Part shown: piece by piece, positions 34,511 to 43,015 of the stretch
Layout: each line of letters opens with the position of its first letter
How positions within the stretch are numbered: position 1 is the stretch's first letter
Assembly (NCBI GenBank): GCA_001898145.1
Contig: MKSR01000047.1
Span: forward strand, 186,001 to 250,000
Length of the DNA stretch: 64,000 nucleotides
Source: Dyadobacter sp. 50-39
Lineage (GTDB): Bacteria > Bacteroidota > Bacteroidia > Cytophagales > Spirosomataceae
Reading direction: 5' to 3'
The notes under the pieces: generated by a model
What the model was told of the DNA's origin: nothing
What the model saw: only the letters and a program-made list of their open reading frames with translations
The model's database searches: none
Translations under genes and position numbers: made by a program

Positions 34511-35128
34511 TCAGGACGCTTTTACCCAGTCTTTATATTCGGGATCGTATTGTTTGATGATGCGCGCGGGGTTTCCTACTGCGACGGAATAGGGAGGGAT
34601 GCTCTTGGTAACGACTGCTCCGGCAGCCACCACAGAATGCCGGCCGATAGTAACACCGGCGGTCACCACAGCGTTCGCGCCGACCCAACATTCATCTTCA
34701 ATGACGATGGGCGCGACGCTCACGCCCTGTTTATGAATAGGTTGCTCAATATCCTGATAATTGTGATTCAAGCCGCTGGCAACAATATGCTGGGCAAGAA
34801 TTACATCGTTGCCGATTGTAACCGGCCCGATAATGACATTTCCCAGGCCAACCAGCGAGTTGGCGCCAATATGCACTGCCCCCACGCCATTATTGATTGT
34901 ACTGAAATCCTCGATCATCGAATTATCGCCGATGGAAAAAGGATTGAAAGGCAGTACGTCCATCCTTACCCACCGACGGATGATTACGCCCTTACCCCTT
35001 TGATGAAAGAAACGGTTCAAAAATACCCGTACCCAGAGCCTCGGACGAGCCTGATTAGTAGGTATTAACATCCAGTGAACAAATTTTTTTAGTCCCGGGC
35101 TGTTCCGGATTTGGTCGGATAACGACAT
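34511..35128 (-). CDS. Left-handed beta-helix (hexapeptide) O-acetyltransferase
   Basis: A 205-residue acyltransferase of the hexapeptide-repeat family, related to WcaF/serine-acetyltransferase-like sugar acetylases. Repeats run from about residue 55 to 185 (IGDNSMIEDFSTINN, VHIGANSLVGLGNVIIGPVTIGNDVILAQ), with a loop containing the catalytic-type histidine (ASGLNHNYQD) and a final SVAVGNPARIIK. The start is the ATG at 35128; a longer start at 35278 would overlap the divergent TolC-like gene and adds poor sequence. It is the only minus-strand gene among the first exopolysaccharide genes. Its likely role is acetylation of a sugar in the repeat unit using acetyl-CoA. Confidence 0.87.
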   Translation of the reverse strand: MSLSDQIRNSPGLKKFVHWMLIPTNQARPRLWVRVFLNRFFHQRGKGVIIRRWVRMDVLPFNPFSIGDNSMIEDFSTINNGVGAVHIGANSLVGLGNVIIGPVTIGNDVILAQHIVASGLNHNYQDIEQPIHKQGVSVAPIVIEDECWVGANAVVTAGVTIGRHSVVAAGAVVTKSIPPYSVAVGNPARIIKQYDPEYKDWVKAS

Positions 35129-35227
35129 TTTGCCTAGATTAGTGAGATGTAGTAATATTTTATCAAAAGTATTTTGTATTGCTGCAAAGTCAAGTGAAAG
35201 TGAGTTTAAATAAATATTTACCCTGAT

Positions 35228-35902
35228 ATGCCGATAAAATATGCCGCTCTTGTGCTCCTGCTCTTTTTTACGATTCATGGCGCACGCGCCCAGGGATCAT
35301 TAAGCAAAGACGTGGATTACGCTTACCTGGACAAGCTGATTGCGATCAGTAAAGCCAATTATCCCAAAGTTAAAATGTACCAGGCGCACGTTGAGGCTGC
35401 CGAGACGGGGGTTAGAAAAGCGAAGCTTTCATATTTCGATATTTTCAACTTTTCCTATCTGTACAACCCCCGCAATAACGGAGCACCTGTATCGGCATCG
35501 TTTCCATTTACCTACCAATTCGGTTTCTTTGTGAATATCGGAGGCATCCTTCAGAAGCCCTCCATGGTGAAGCAGGCGAAAAATGAACTGAAGTCGGCAG
35601 AGTATGACAAGCAGTCATTCGATCTGAATCTGGAAGCGGAGCTGAAAAAACGATATTTCACATACGTTCAGAAGAAAGTCTCTTACCGAATGCGGTCTAA
35701 CGCACTGCTGGATGTAGAGAGTATCCTCGAGAATATAAAAAAGCGCTTTGAAATGGGTCAGGAGACACTGGAAAAATATAACCAGGTGCTTATGATGCAA
35801 ACCGATCATGCGCAGAACCTTGTCAATACCGAGACCGAGGTTTTGGTTGCTAAAAGCAGCCTTGAAGAATTGTTAGGCCAAAAACTAGAAGATATCAAAT
35901 GA
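35228..35902 (+). CDS. Half-length TolC-like outer membrane protein
   Basis: A 224-residue protein with a signal peptide (MPIKYAALVLLLFFTIHGARA) and one TolC structural repeat: a long helix (ISKANYPKVKMYQAHVEAAETGVRKAKLSYFD), two beta strands (IFNFSYLYNP..., FPFTYQFGFFVNIGG) and a second long helix pair ending in SSLEELLGQKLEDI. Ordinary TolC proteins have two such repeats in about 420-480 residues and form trimers; this one has a single repeat with a natural start and stop, no frameshift, and overlaps the next gene by four bases (ATGA). It may assemble as a hexamer. Its place directly before the Wzz-like gene suggests a role in polysaccharide export. No Wza protein is found. Confidence 0.82.
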   Translation: MPIKYAALVLLLFFTIHGARAQGSLSKDVDYAYLDKLIAISKANYPKVKMYQAHVEAAETGVRKAKLSYFDIFNFSYLYNPRNNGAPVSASFPFTYQFGFFVNIGGILQKPSMVKQAKNELKSAEYDKQSFDLNLEAELKKRYFTYVQKKVSYRMRSNALLDVESILENIKKRFEMGQETLEKYNQVLMMQTDHAQNLVNTETEVLVAKSSLEELLGQKLEDIK

Positions 35903-38079
35903 CGGAAGTTGTACAGTTCCTTAGATTACTGCAAAGAAATAAAATTACGCTTATCCTCGTTCCGCTGATCACTGTCATTGTCTGCTACTTTCTGGTCAGA
36001 CGATTGCCTGATAGCTATGAGTCGCACGCCCGGATTGCAACCGGTTTGGTCGATAAGACAGACCAGGTAGTAACACGTGCCAAGGATGAGCAGGACCAGC
36101 AGATTGCGCGCAAGTTTGAGAGCCTTATCCAGGTAATGCAGCTCAAAAAGACGCTGGATCAAGTTTCATACAGGATGATTTTGAACGACCTGAAAGGTTT
36201 GAAAGACTCAACCTGGCGGGAGCCGGTACGCGCGCTGGAAGAAATGAGCAAAGCCGAGAGAGCCAAGGCGATCGCGCTGATTACCAGAAAATACCAGAAA
36301 CACGAAGAACTGTTCCTTTCGAAGCCGGAAGAGAAGAAGCTCAATGACATTATCGTTGAAATGGGCTATGGTGCAAACGCGCTTCGGGAAAAGCTTATCA
36401 TCTGGCGGACCGGCGTAGGGGACTACATTGATATCCAATATGAAGCGGAGGACCCCGACCTTGCTGCCTATGTAATTAACACACTTGCGCAGGAATTTAT
36501 CTCCGATAACTCTTCCCGGGTTGTGGGCAACAACAAGAAGACGATCAGTTTTTTAGAAAGTTTCATGCAGGCGAAGTATCAGGCCCTCAATGACCGGATG
36601 AATACGCTGAAAAACTTCAAAATTCAGAACCGTGTATTAAACCTGAACGAACAGGCCAAAAGTATTTACGGTCAAATGGCTGATTTTGAAACGCGTCGCC
36701 AGGGTGCTCAGCGGGACATCATCGCCTACACAGCTGCCATCGCCAACATTGACAAACGCTTTAACCCGACCGAGCGTAAGTATTTTGAAAGCGCTCTGAC
36801 TGATATTAACCAGAAGATTATCGCCAGCAAGAGTAATCTGAAAGCGCTCAATGAACGCTATGTGCTAAGTAATTTCGATCCACGTTTGAAATTCAGTGTG
36901 GATTCGCTGCGCAGCAGGCTTGCGGACGAAATCGCTGAGGCCACAGACAAGTATGCCTACAATCCGATGGTGGTCAAGCAGGATCTGGTAACGCAGAAAC
37001 TGAGCATGGAAATTTCGCTGGAACTGTCCAGAAACAGTGTGGCCTCCATCCAGGCTGAACTGGATCGTCTCAACCGCAAATTCGACGGGTTGGTACCCAA
37101 TGAAGCGAAAATCCAGGAATACGAAACTTCGATCGACATCGCCAGCAAGGAATACATCGAGGCATTGCAGCGCTACAACGAGGCTAGCCTGGAATTCAGC
37201 TTTCCGGTTTACCTGCGACTGATCGAACGCGCCATGCCGGGCGAGGTGCAGGCGTCCAAGAAAATGGTGCTGGTCATCCTTTCCGGCGTGATCAGTTTTA
37301 CCTTTTGCGTGTTTGTCTTCTTCATATTGTTTTACCTTGACAAATCAATCCGCTATCCGCTGCAACTGGCTAATGAAACAGGTAAGCCTGTACTGGGGTA
37401 TCTGAATGCGTTGGACAAGGATTCAAATCTGAGCCTTTCGGGAATGAACGCCTCAGACGACAAGGCAATCCGGCTTTACAAAAACTTGGTCCGCTCCATA
37501 CGCTACGAGCTGGACAACGAGATGGGTGATCCTAAGGTGATTGCCGTAACCAGTCTGGGTTATGGGGTGGGGAAGACGCCTTTCGTGATCGCATTGGCCT
37601 GGGCATTTTCGAAGATCAATAAGACGGTGCTGATCATTGATGGCAATTTCGAGCAGCCTGATATTTCCAAACTGAATCCGGACAGCACACCATTTGAAAC
37701 TTTTGTTAAATCCAGTAATATGCCAGAGGCGATCCCGGGGCAAATTACCATTCTGGGCGCGAAAACCGGTGATATATCCCTGCTCGAACTGGCCGATGAA
37801 AGAGTGATCGGGGAGCGCTTGCAGGCGTTGAAGTCAAGGTTTGATATTATTCTGATCGAAACCGGGTCTTTGCGCGCAATGAATCGAGCCAAGGAATGGA
37901 TCGTATTCTCTGATCTGGTGGTTTCCATATTCGCAGCAGGCCGCTCTATTGGTTCCGAAGATCAATCCAAAATACAGTACCTCAACGGGCTGAACGGCAA
38001 ATTTGCCGGTTGGGTGCTTACCAATACGGAGAGCATCCCCGAACAGGCCGGCAAGGTCGCAAAACCGGTGGAAGCATGA
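35899..38079 (+). CDS. Wzz / BY-kinase-like chain-length and export protein
   Basis: A 726-residue inner-membrane protein. Membrane helix 1 is near residues 17-34 (LILVPLITVIVCYFLV), followed by a Wzz domain with long coiled-coil periplasmic helices (about 150-420) and helix 2 near residues 452-476 (LVILSGVISFTFCVFVFFILFYL). The cytoplasmic part, residues 510-715, resembles a BY-type tyrosine kinase with a P-loop GYGVGKT (K559) and LIIDGNFEQP (near residue 575). The P-loop is not the usual GEGKS form, the Walker A' acid is shifted, and the protein ends without the tyrosine cluster of true BY-kinases. It probably sets chain length and gates export; kinase activity is doubtful. It overlaps both neighbours by four bases. 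Confidence 0.87.
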   Translation: MTEVVQFLRLLQRNKITLILVPLITVIVCYFLVRRLPDSYESHARIATGLVDKTDQVVTRAKDEQDQQIARKFESLIQVMQLKKTLDQVSYRMILNDLKGLKDSTWREPVRALEEMSKAERAKAIALITRKYQKHEELFLSKPEEKKLNDIIVEMGYGANALREKLIIWRTGVGDYIDIQYEAEDPDLAAYVINTLAQEFISDNSSRVVGNNKKTISFLESFMQAKYQALNDRMNTLKNFKIQNRVLNLNEQAKSIYGQMADFETRRQGAQRDIIAYTAAIANIDKRFNPTERKYFESALTDINQKIIASKSNLKALNERYVLSNFDPRLKFSVDSLRSRLADEIAEATDKYAYNPMVVKQDLVTQKLSMEISLELSRNSVASIQAELDRLNRKFDGLVPNEAKIQEYETSIDIASKEYIEALQRYNEASLEFSFPVYLRLIERAMPGEVQASKKMVLVILSGVISFTFCVFVFFILFYLDKSIRYPLQLANETGKPVLGYLNALDKDSNLSLSGMNASDDKAIRLYKNLVRSIRYELDNEMGDPKVIAVTSLGYGVGKTPFVIALAWAFSKINKTVLIIDGNFEQPDISKLNPDSTPFETFVKSSNMPEAIPGQITILGAKTGDISLLELADERVIGERLQALKSRFDIILIETGSLRAMNRAKEWIVFSDLVVSIFAAGRSIGSEDQSKIQYLNGLNGKFAGWVLTNTESIPEQAGKVAKPVEA

Positions 38080-39251
38080 AAATCCTGGAATGGATAGGGC
38101 TGGCGATACAGGTGGTGATCGGCTACAACCTGGTATTTCCAGTGTTTCTGTTGCTGATTTACGGTATCAGAAAGGCTTTCCTTTCAAATCGACCGGCAGC
38201 AAATGCATTCGTGCCGCCAGATTACGGCATAATTGTGACTGCCTACGAGTATACAGCGCAGCTCCCGGCCGTGGTGGGTTCGTTGTTACAGTTGGACTAC
38301 GAGCGCTACCACATTTACGTGGTAGCCGACAAGTGTGATATAAGCAACCTGCACTTTCCAACCGGTAAGGTTGCGCTGCTGCGCCCTGAGCAGGTGCTGG
38401 GGAGCAATACCCGGTCGCACTTCTACGCAATACGCCGGTTCATCCGTCCACACACCCACCTGACGATCATCGACAGTGACAACCTCACCGATCCAGCATA
38501 TCTGAAAGAGCTGAATATGTATTTCAGCCGGGGGTATGAGGCGGTACAGGGTGTCAGAGAGGCGAAAAACCTGGACACGACTTACGCCTGCCTGGATGCT
38601 GCCCGCGATATTTACTACCATTTTTACGATGGAAAAATTCTGTTTGGTGCAGGCTCGTCGGCGACGCTTGCCGGCTCAGGTATGGCATTCACCACCTCGC
38701 TTTACGAAAAGGTGCTTGGGCACCTGGATGTGACCGGAGCAGGTTTTGATAAAGTCCTGCAAGAGGGGATCGTAGGCCGGGGATACCGTATCGCATTCGC
38801 GGAAAAGGCGGTTGTATACGATGAAAAGACTACTGGTTCGGACCAGTTGGTGAAGCAACGTGCGAGGTGGATTAACACCTGGTTCAAATACTTTGGTTAC
38901 GGATTTAATATCCTCTTCAAAGGTATAGGCCGTTTCAGTCTCAACCAGATACTTTTCGGACTGGTGCTGCTGCGTCCGCCATTGTTCATCTTTCTGCTGC
39001 TTTCGGTGTTTTTTATGCTGGTTAATTTGCTGATCGCGCCAGTTGTATCTCTGCTGTGGCTGGCAGGACTGATCGTGTTTGTACTCGGGTTCTACATTTC
39101 GCTCAGGAGCTCGCCCACCGATCCGAAAATTTATCAATCGCTGGTTAATATCCCAAAATTCATGTTCTTCCAGCTCACAGCGCTGGTAAATGCCCGGAGG
39201 GCAAACAAAATTTCTGTTGCTACCCGCCAGGAAAATAAGACTGAGGGTTAA
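38076..39251 (+). CDS. Membrane-bound family 2 glycosyltransferase
   Basis: A 391-residue GT2 enzyme starting at the ATG at 38076, which overlaps the Wzz-like stop (ATGA). An N-terminal membrane helix (WIGLAIQVVIGYNLVFPVFLLLIYGI) leads to a GT-A domain with HLTIIDSDN (nucleotide-sugar/metal site near residue 130), then a C-terminal group of two to three helices (FGLVLLRPPLFIFLLLSVFFMLV). The frame open upstream to 38010 is a shadow. It resembles processive or cellulose-synthase-like GT2 enzymes in having C-terminal membrane helices; the sugar is unknown. It belongs to the exopolysaccharide operon. Confidence 0.87.
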   Translation: MKILEWIGLAIQVVIGYNLVFPVFLLLIYGIRKAFLSNRPAANAFVPPDYGIIVTAYEYTAQLPAVVGSLLQLDYERYHIYVVADKCDISNLHFPTGKVALLRPEQVLGSNTRSHFYAIRRFIRPHTHLTIIDSDNLTDPAYLKELNMYFSRGYEAVQGVREAKNLDTTYACLDAARDIYYHFYDGKILFGAGSSATLAGSGMAFTTSLYEKVLGHLDVTGAGFDKVLQEGIVGRGYRIAFAEKAVVYDEKTTGSDQLVKQRARWINTWFKYFGYGFNILFKGIGRFSLNQILFGLVLLRPPLFIFLLLSVFFMLVNLLIAPVVSLLWLAGLIVFVLGFYISLRSSPTDPKIYQSLVNIPKFMFFQLTALVNARRANKISVATRQENKTEG

Positions 39252-39263
39252 CCGTACGGCACA

Positions 39264-39410
39264 ATGAAAATTTATCCTGATAGAAAAGTCAGTAAAGAAA
39301 AGGTGGGACTAAAAGCGCTTTCACCCTTGCAGCAAAAGTCGCGTCAGGCGGCGCTGTTGCTGGCTTTGGTGAGCGTATTTATCTGGTTTTTCAAAATCTT
39401 ATTCTTTTAG
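39264..39410 (+). CDS. 48-residue single-helix membrane protein
   Basis: A small gene of 49 codons, ATG at 39264 and TAG ending at 39410, which shares its last base with the GTG start of the next gene (TAGTG). The N-terminal 27 residues are basic and polar (YPDRKVSKEK, LSPLQQKSRQ), then one membrane helix at the C-terminus (AALLLALVSVFIWFFKILFF). Tight spacing on both sides (12 bases from the glycosyltransferase stop, one-base overlap with the polymerase) argues that it is real and translated with them. No known family is recognised. It may be an accessory subunit of the glycosyltransferase or polymerase. Confidence 0.6.
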   Translation: MKIYPDRKVSKEKVGLKALSPLQQKSRQAALLLALVSVFIWFFKILFF

Positions 39411-40888
39411 TGGAAGATATTCAGATCCATATCCCAGCAAAAAATAACTCCGGATTGAGCCGGGTGGAGAAACTGCGTGCCCTGTTTGACCGTAAACTGG
39501 CGGGACTGCTGATTCTGTTGCTGCTCTCTCTGGCGTTCGGGGCACTGATCGCCTACCAGGGCGTTGTTGCCGGAGCCGGCATTCTGGGCCTGATGTTCGG
39601 ACCGCCTGCGCTTTATTGTATTGTTGCATATCCCGAATTTGGCATCACCGTTCTATTGCTAATGGCTTATCTGCTATTCTTCATAGGACGGCTTGGCGTT
39701 AATTTTCCACTTGGTACGGTCATGGACGGTATCCAGGGGATGCTCATCCTGGGTTTTTTCATCCACCAGAAGACACGCCCGGACTGGAAGGTTTTCAAGG
39801 GGCCTATCAGTGTGATGATCCTGATCTGGATCGGCTTCAACCTTATACAGGTAGCTAATCCTTCTGCGGAGTCCCGTCTGGCGTGGGTTTACACGATCCG
39901 CGCGGTGGCGATCGTGATGCTGACCTATTTCGTATTTATGTATCAGATCCGTACGGTCAGTTTTTTGAGATTTTTGCTCAAACTTTGGCTGGGACTGGCG
40001 CTTTTCGCAGCCCTATATGCCTATAAGCAGGAATATATTGGTTTTTCGGCTGCTGAGGACGCCTGGCTTAATTCTGAAGGTGTCGCAGACCTGCTCTTTA
40101 TCGCAGGCCGCTGGCGTAAGTTCTCAATCTTTTCCGATCCGGTTGCATTCTCTTACAATATGGTGGTAAGCAGCATCATCTGTATTGCATTGCTAACTTT
40201 TGTCAAGAAAATCTGGCAGAAGATAGTGCTTGTGCTGATGCTCGTGCTGTTCTTTTCCTCGATGCTATTCTCGGGCACCAGAGGCGCGTATGTGCTCATC
40301 CCCGCGGCGATGGTGCTTTTTGTGATACTCAGGATCAACCGTCAGGTGCTTATATTTTCGGCTGTCGGGGCGCTGTTTTTTGTATTCCTGATTTTTGTGC
40401 CGACCACCAATTCCAATATTGTGCGGTTCCAGACGGCCTTTAAACCCAATGACGATATTTCATTTCAGGCGCGCAAAAACAACCAGAAAAGAATTCAACC
40501 CTATATTCTCACACACCCGATCGGCGGTGGACTGGGGGCCACCGGGGCCTGGGGACAGCGGTTTGCGCCTAACTCGTATCTGGCTAACTTTCCCCCCGAC
40601 AGCGGGTATGTCCGCGTGGCGGTGGAATTGGGTTGGGTTGGCTTATTTTTGTTCTGCCTGTTGATGTTTCTGATCTTAAAAGAGGGGATCAACAACTATT
40701 TCCTCATTAAAAATCCCGAATTAAAAACCTACTGTTTGGCCATGTTGCTGGTGGTATTCGCTTACAACGTAGGTAACTACCCACAGGAGGCGCTGGTGCA
40801 GTTTCCTTCCAATATCTATTTTTATCTGGCAGCTGCTATCATCAACATCACCCGCATGATCGACGAGAGGGAACAAACGAAGAGATAA
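39410..40888 (+). CDS. O-antigen ligase / Wzy-like polysaccharide polymerase
   Basis: A 492-residue polytopic membrane protein with about 10-12 helices and the O-antigen ligase (Wzy_C) domain near residues 230-400, with the large periplasmic loop following FFSSMLFSGTRGAYVLIPAA and containing HPIGGGLGATG and SGYVRVAVELGWVGL. Such proteins polymerise or ligate undecaprenyl-linked repeat units at the periplasmic face. The start is GTG, coupled to the 48-residue gene's stop. Together with the Wzx-like flippase at 48323 it points to Wzx/Wzy-type synthesis rather than a synthase-dependent route. Confidence 0.88.
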   Translation: MEDIQIHIPAKNNSGLSRVEKLRALFDRKLAGLLILLLLSLAFGALIAYQGVVAGAGILGLMFGPPALYCIVAYPEFGITVLLLMAYLLFFIGRLGVNFPLGTVMDGIQGMLILGFFIHQKTRPDWKVFKGPISVMILIWIGFNLIQVANPSAESRLAWVYTIRAVAIVMLTYFVFMYQIRTVSFLRFLLKLWLGLALFAALYAYKQEYIGFSAAEDAWLNSEGVADLLFIAGRWRKFSIFSDPVAFSYNMVVSSIICIALLTFVKKIWQKIVLVLMLVLFFSSMLFSGTRGAYVLIPAAMVLFVILRINRQVLIFSAVGALFFVFLIFVPTTNSNIVRFQTAFKPNDDISFQARKNNQKRIQPYILTHPIGGGLGATGAWGQRFAPNSYLANFPPDSGYVRVAVELGWVGLFLFCLLMFLILKEGINNYFLIKNPELKTYCLAMLLVVFAYNVGNYPQEALVQFPSNIYFYLAAAIINITRMIDEREQTKR

Positions 40889-40892
40889 TGGT

Positions 40893-41750
40893 ATGAAAAT
40901 TGCGCATCTAATACTCGTCCATTCTGCGCCGGTCCAGCTGTCCAGGCTGATTGGCGCGCTCGAAGATGAAACCGCCATCTTTTTTGTCCATCTTGATGGA
41001 AAGGCGGATCCGGGGATGGTTGCGTCGCTGCAAGGCCGTCAGAATGTTGTCCTGGTCTCCGACCGGGTGAAGGTGAGCTGGGGAGCATACAGCATTGTGG
41101 AGGCGACTCTCAGGGGATTCAAGGCGATCCTGGACTCTGGTTTGGATTTTGGTTATGTCAACCTGCTTAGCGGCACGGACTACCCGTTAAAGTCTCCCGC
41201 AGAAATTCATGATTTTTTTTCGCAAAGTGCAGGAAAGAATTACATGGAGTATTACCATATCTATACGGATTGGACAGAGGCTATTCCAAGACTAACCGGT
41301 TACCATCTTACCAATTATAATTTTCCGGGAAAGGGATTAGTGGAAAAGTGGATGAACAAGCTGCTGCCCGCGCGTACAATGCCTGAGGGCCTCGAACCGG
41401 TGGGCAGGTCGCAGTGGATGAGCCTGTCGATAGACGCGGTGCGTTACATTACCGGATATCTGGATGCCCATCCGGCAGTCACCCGGTTTTTTAAGCTCAC
41501 GTGGGCGCCGGATGAAATCATTTTTCAAACTATTTTGTATAATTCACCTTTCCGGTCTTCGCTGGTGAACGATAATTTAAGGTATATTGATTGGTCACAG
41601 GGAAAGGCGAGCCCCAAAGTGCTGACTGAGGAGGACCTGGACCGTATGATTGCCTCCGGAAAACTATTTGCCCGCAAATTCGATCAGACCAAGTTTCCGG
41701 CCGTGATTGACAAGATCGATCAGAAAATTCGCGGCCATCAAATTAAGTAA
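40893..41750 (+). CDS. Family 14 glycosyltransferase (beta-1,6-N-acetylglucosaminyltransferase-like)
   Basis: A 285-residue cytoplasmic enzyme matching the core-2/I-branching GT14 family. The start MKIAHLILVHSAPVQLSRLI, FFVHLDGKADP, WGAYSIVEATLRGFKAIL and YVNLLSGTDYPLKSP (the family signature) are all present, with a later WAPDEIIFQTIL. It transfers a sugar, GlcNAc or xylose in characterised members, to a branch point; the real sugar is unknown. It begins four bases after the polymerase stop. Good match and normal length. Confidence 0.9.
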   Translation: MKIAHLILVHSAPVQLSRLIGALEDETAIFFVHLDGKADPGMVASLQGRQNVVLVSDRVKVSWGAYSIVEATLRGFKAILDSGLDFGYVNLLSGTDYPLKSPAEIHDFFSQSAGKNYMEYYHIYTDWTEAIPRLTGYHLTNYNFPGKGLVEKWMNKLLPARTMPEGLEPVGRSQWMSLSIDAVRYITGYLDAHPAVTRFFKLTWAPDEIIFQTILYNSPFRSSLVNDNLRYIDWSQGKASPKVLTEEDLDRMIASGKLFARKFDQTKFPAVIDKIDQKIRGHQIK

Positions 41751-41807
41751 GTAAAGAGTCTCAACGAGGGTAGGGGTGGTTTATCCCTGCGCAATCGCCA
41801 CTGTAAC

Positions 41808-42992
41808 ATGGATATTATCATTACTGGCCAGCAGGCTTGGGATGTAGAAATCGGCAGCAATTGTAAGAACATCGCGCTGGAATTCAGCAAGGACCACCGG
41901 GTCTTGTACGTCAATTCTCCACTTGACCGAATCAGTCTGCTCAAAAATGGAGATGATCCCAAAATCGCCACGCGCCGAAATGTAGTTTACGGCAAAGCCG
42001 ACGGGCTGGAAAAAGTCCGGGAAAACCTTTGGGTGCTATATCCGGATAAAATGATCGAGTCGATCAACTGGTTGCCGGAGATGCTTTTCGATATCTTGAA
42101 CAAAAGGAATAACCAGCTTTTTGCAGGATCAATCGCCCGCGCAGTCAAACGGATCGGTTTTAAGGATTACATTCATTTCAATGACAATGATATGTTCCGC
42201 AGCTTTTTCCTGAAAGACCTGCTCAAACCGCGCTTGTCCATATACTATTCCCGCGATTACATGCTGGCCGTAGATTATTGGAAAAAGCATGGTGCGCGCC
42301 TGGAACCAGAGCTGATTGCCAAAAGCGACTTGTGTGTGGCTAACTCCACTTACCTGGCTAGTTATTGTGCGAAATACAATCCACGCTCATTCTACGTCGG
42401 TCAGGGCTGTGACCTGGATATTTTCATGGCTGCCGGCGATGCGGCAGAACCCAAGGACATCAGCACGATCGCCAGGCCCCGCGTCGGATATGTGGGAGCC
42501 CTGCAGAGCATCCGACTGGACATGGAACTGCTGGAATACATCGCCAGGCAGCGTCCTGACTGGAATATCGTGCTGGTTGGTCCCGAAGACAATGAATTTC
42601 TGCAAAGTGCTCTTCATAAGCTGCCCAACGTAATCTTTACAGGTTCCCGCAACATCAGCGATCTTCCGGCCTATATCAATGCGTTTGACGTGTGCGTGAA
42701 CCCGCAGCTGCTCAACGAGGTTACCATCGGCAATTATCCCCGTAAGATCGATGAATACCTCGCCGTCGGAAAGCCAGTGGTAGCGACGGCAACCGACGCT
42801 ATGAGCGTATTTTCTGATCACGTGTATCTTGGAAAGGGAAAGGAAGACTACGTAAGATTGATCGAGCTTGCGCTGGCCGAAAACTCACCGGCACGCTCAC
42901 AGGCGCGGCGGTCATTTGCCAGCTCACACACCTGGGAGAATAGTGTGGGAGAAATATATCGCGCCATCGCCCAGGCCGGAACCGGGCGATGA
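41808..42992 (+). CDS. GT-B fold glycosyltransferase (GT4/TuaH-like)
   Basis: A 394-residue enzyme with two Rossmann halves. The N-terminal half starts MDIIITGQQAWDVEIGSNCKNIALEFSK; the C-terminal half has PRVGYVGALQSIRLDMELLEYIA, WNIVLVGPEDNEF, NVIFTGSRNISDLPAYINAFDVCVNPQ and KIDEYLAVGKPVVAT, the last being the donor-binding E of GT4-type enzymes. It is the last plus-strand gene of this block, 57 bases after the GT14 gene, and convergent with the hybrid kinase. The donor sugar is unknown. Confidence 0.88.
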   Translation: MDIIITGQQAWDVEIGSNCKNIALEFSKDHRVLYVNSPLDRISLLKNGDDPKIATRRNVVYGKADGLEKVRENLWVLYPDKMIESINWLPEMLFDILNKRNNQLFAGSIARAVKRIGFKDYIHFNDNDMFRSFFLKDLLKPRLSIYYSRDYMLAVDYWKKHGARLEPELIAKSDLCVANSTYLASYCAKYNPRSFYVGQGCDLDIFMAAGDAAEPKDISTIARPRVGYVGALQSIRLDMELLEYIARQRPDWNIVLVGPEDNEFLQSALHKLPNVIFTGSRNISDLPAYINAFDVCVNPQLLNEVTIGNYPRKIDEYLAVGKPVVATATDAMSVFSDHVYLGKGKEDYVRLIELALAENSPARSQARRSFASSHTWENSVGEIYRAIAQAGTGR

Positions 42993-43015
42993 TCGTCTGT
43001 CTGAGAGGTTTTGTC

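Noticed and set aside
34511-35278. Longer acetyltransferase starting at 35278
   Set aside because: It would overlap the divergent TolC-like gene and add 50 residues unlike the family.
35228-35902. TolC-like gene as a pseudogene cut by a frameshift
   Set aside because: It has a signal peptide, a complete single repeat, a proper stop overlapping the next start, and no second-repeat remnant in another frame.
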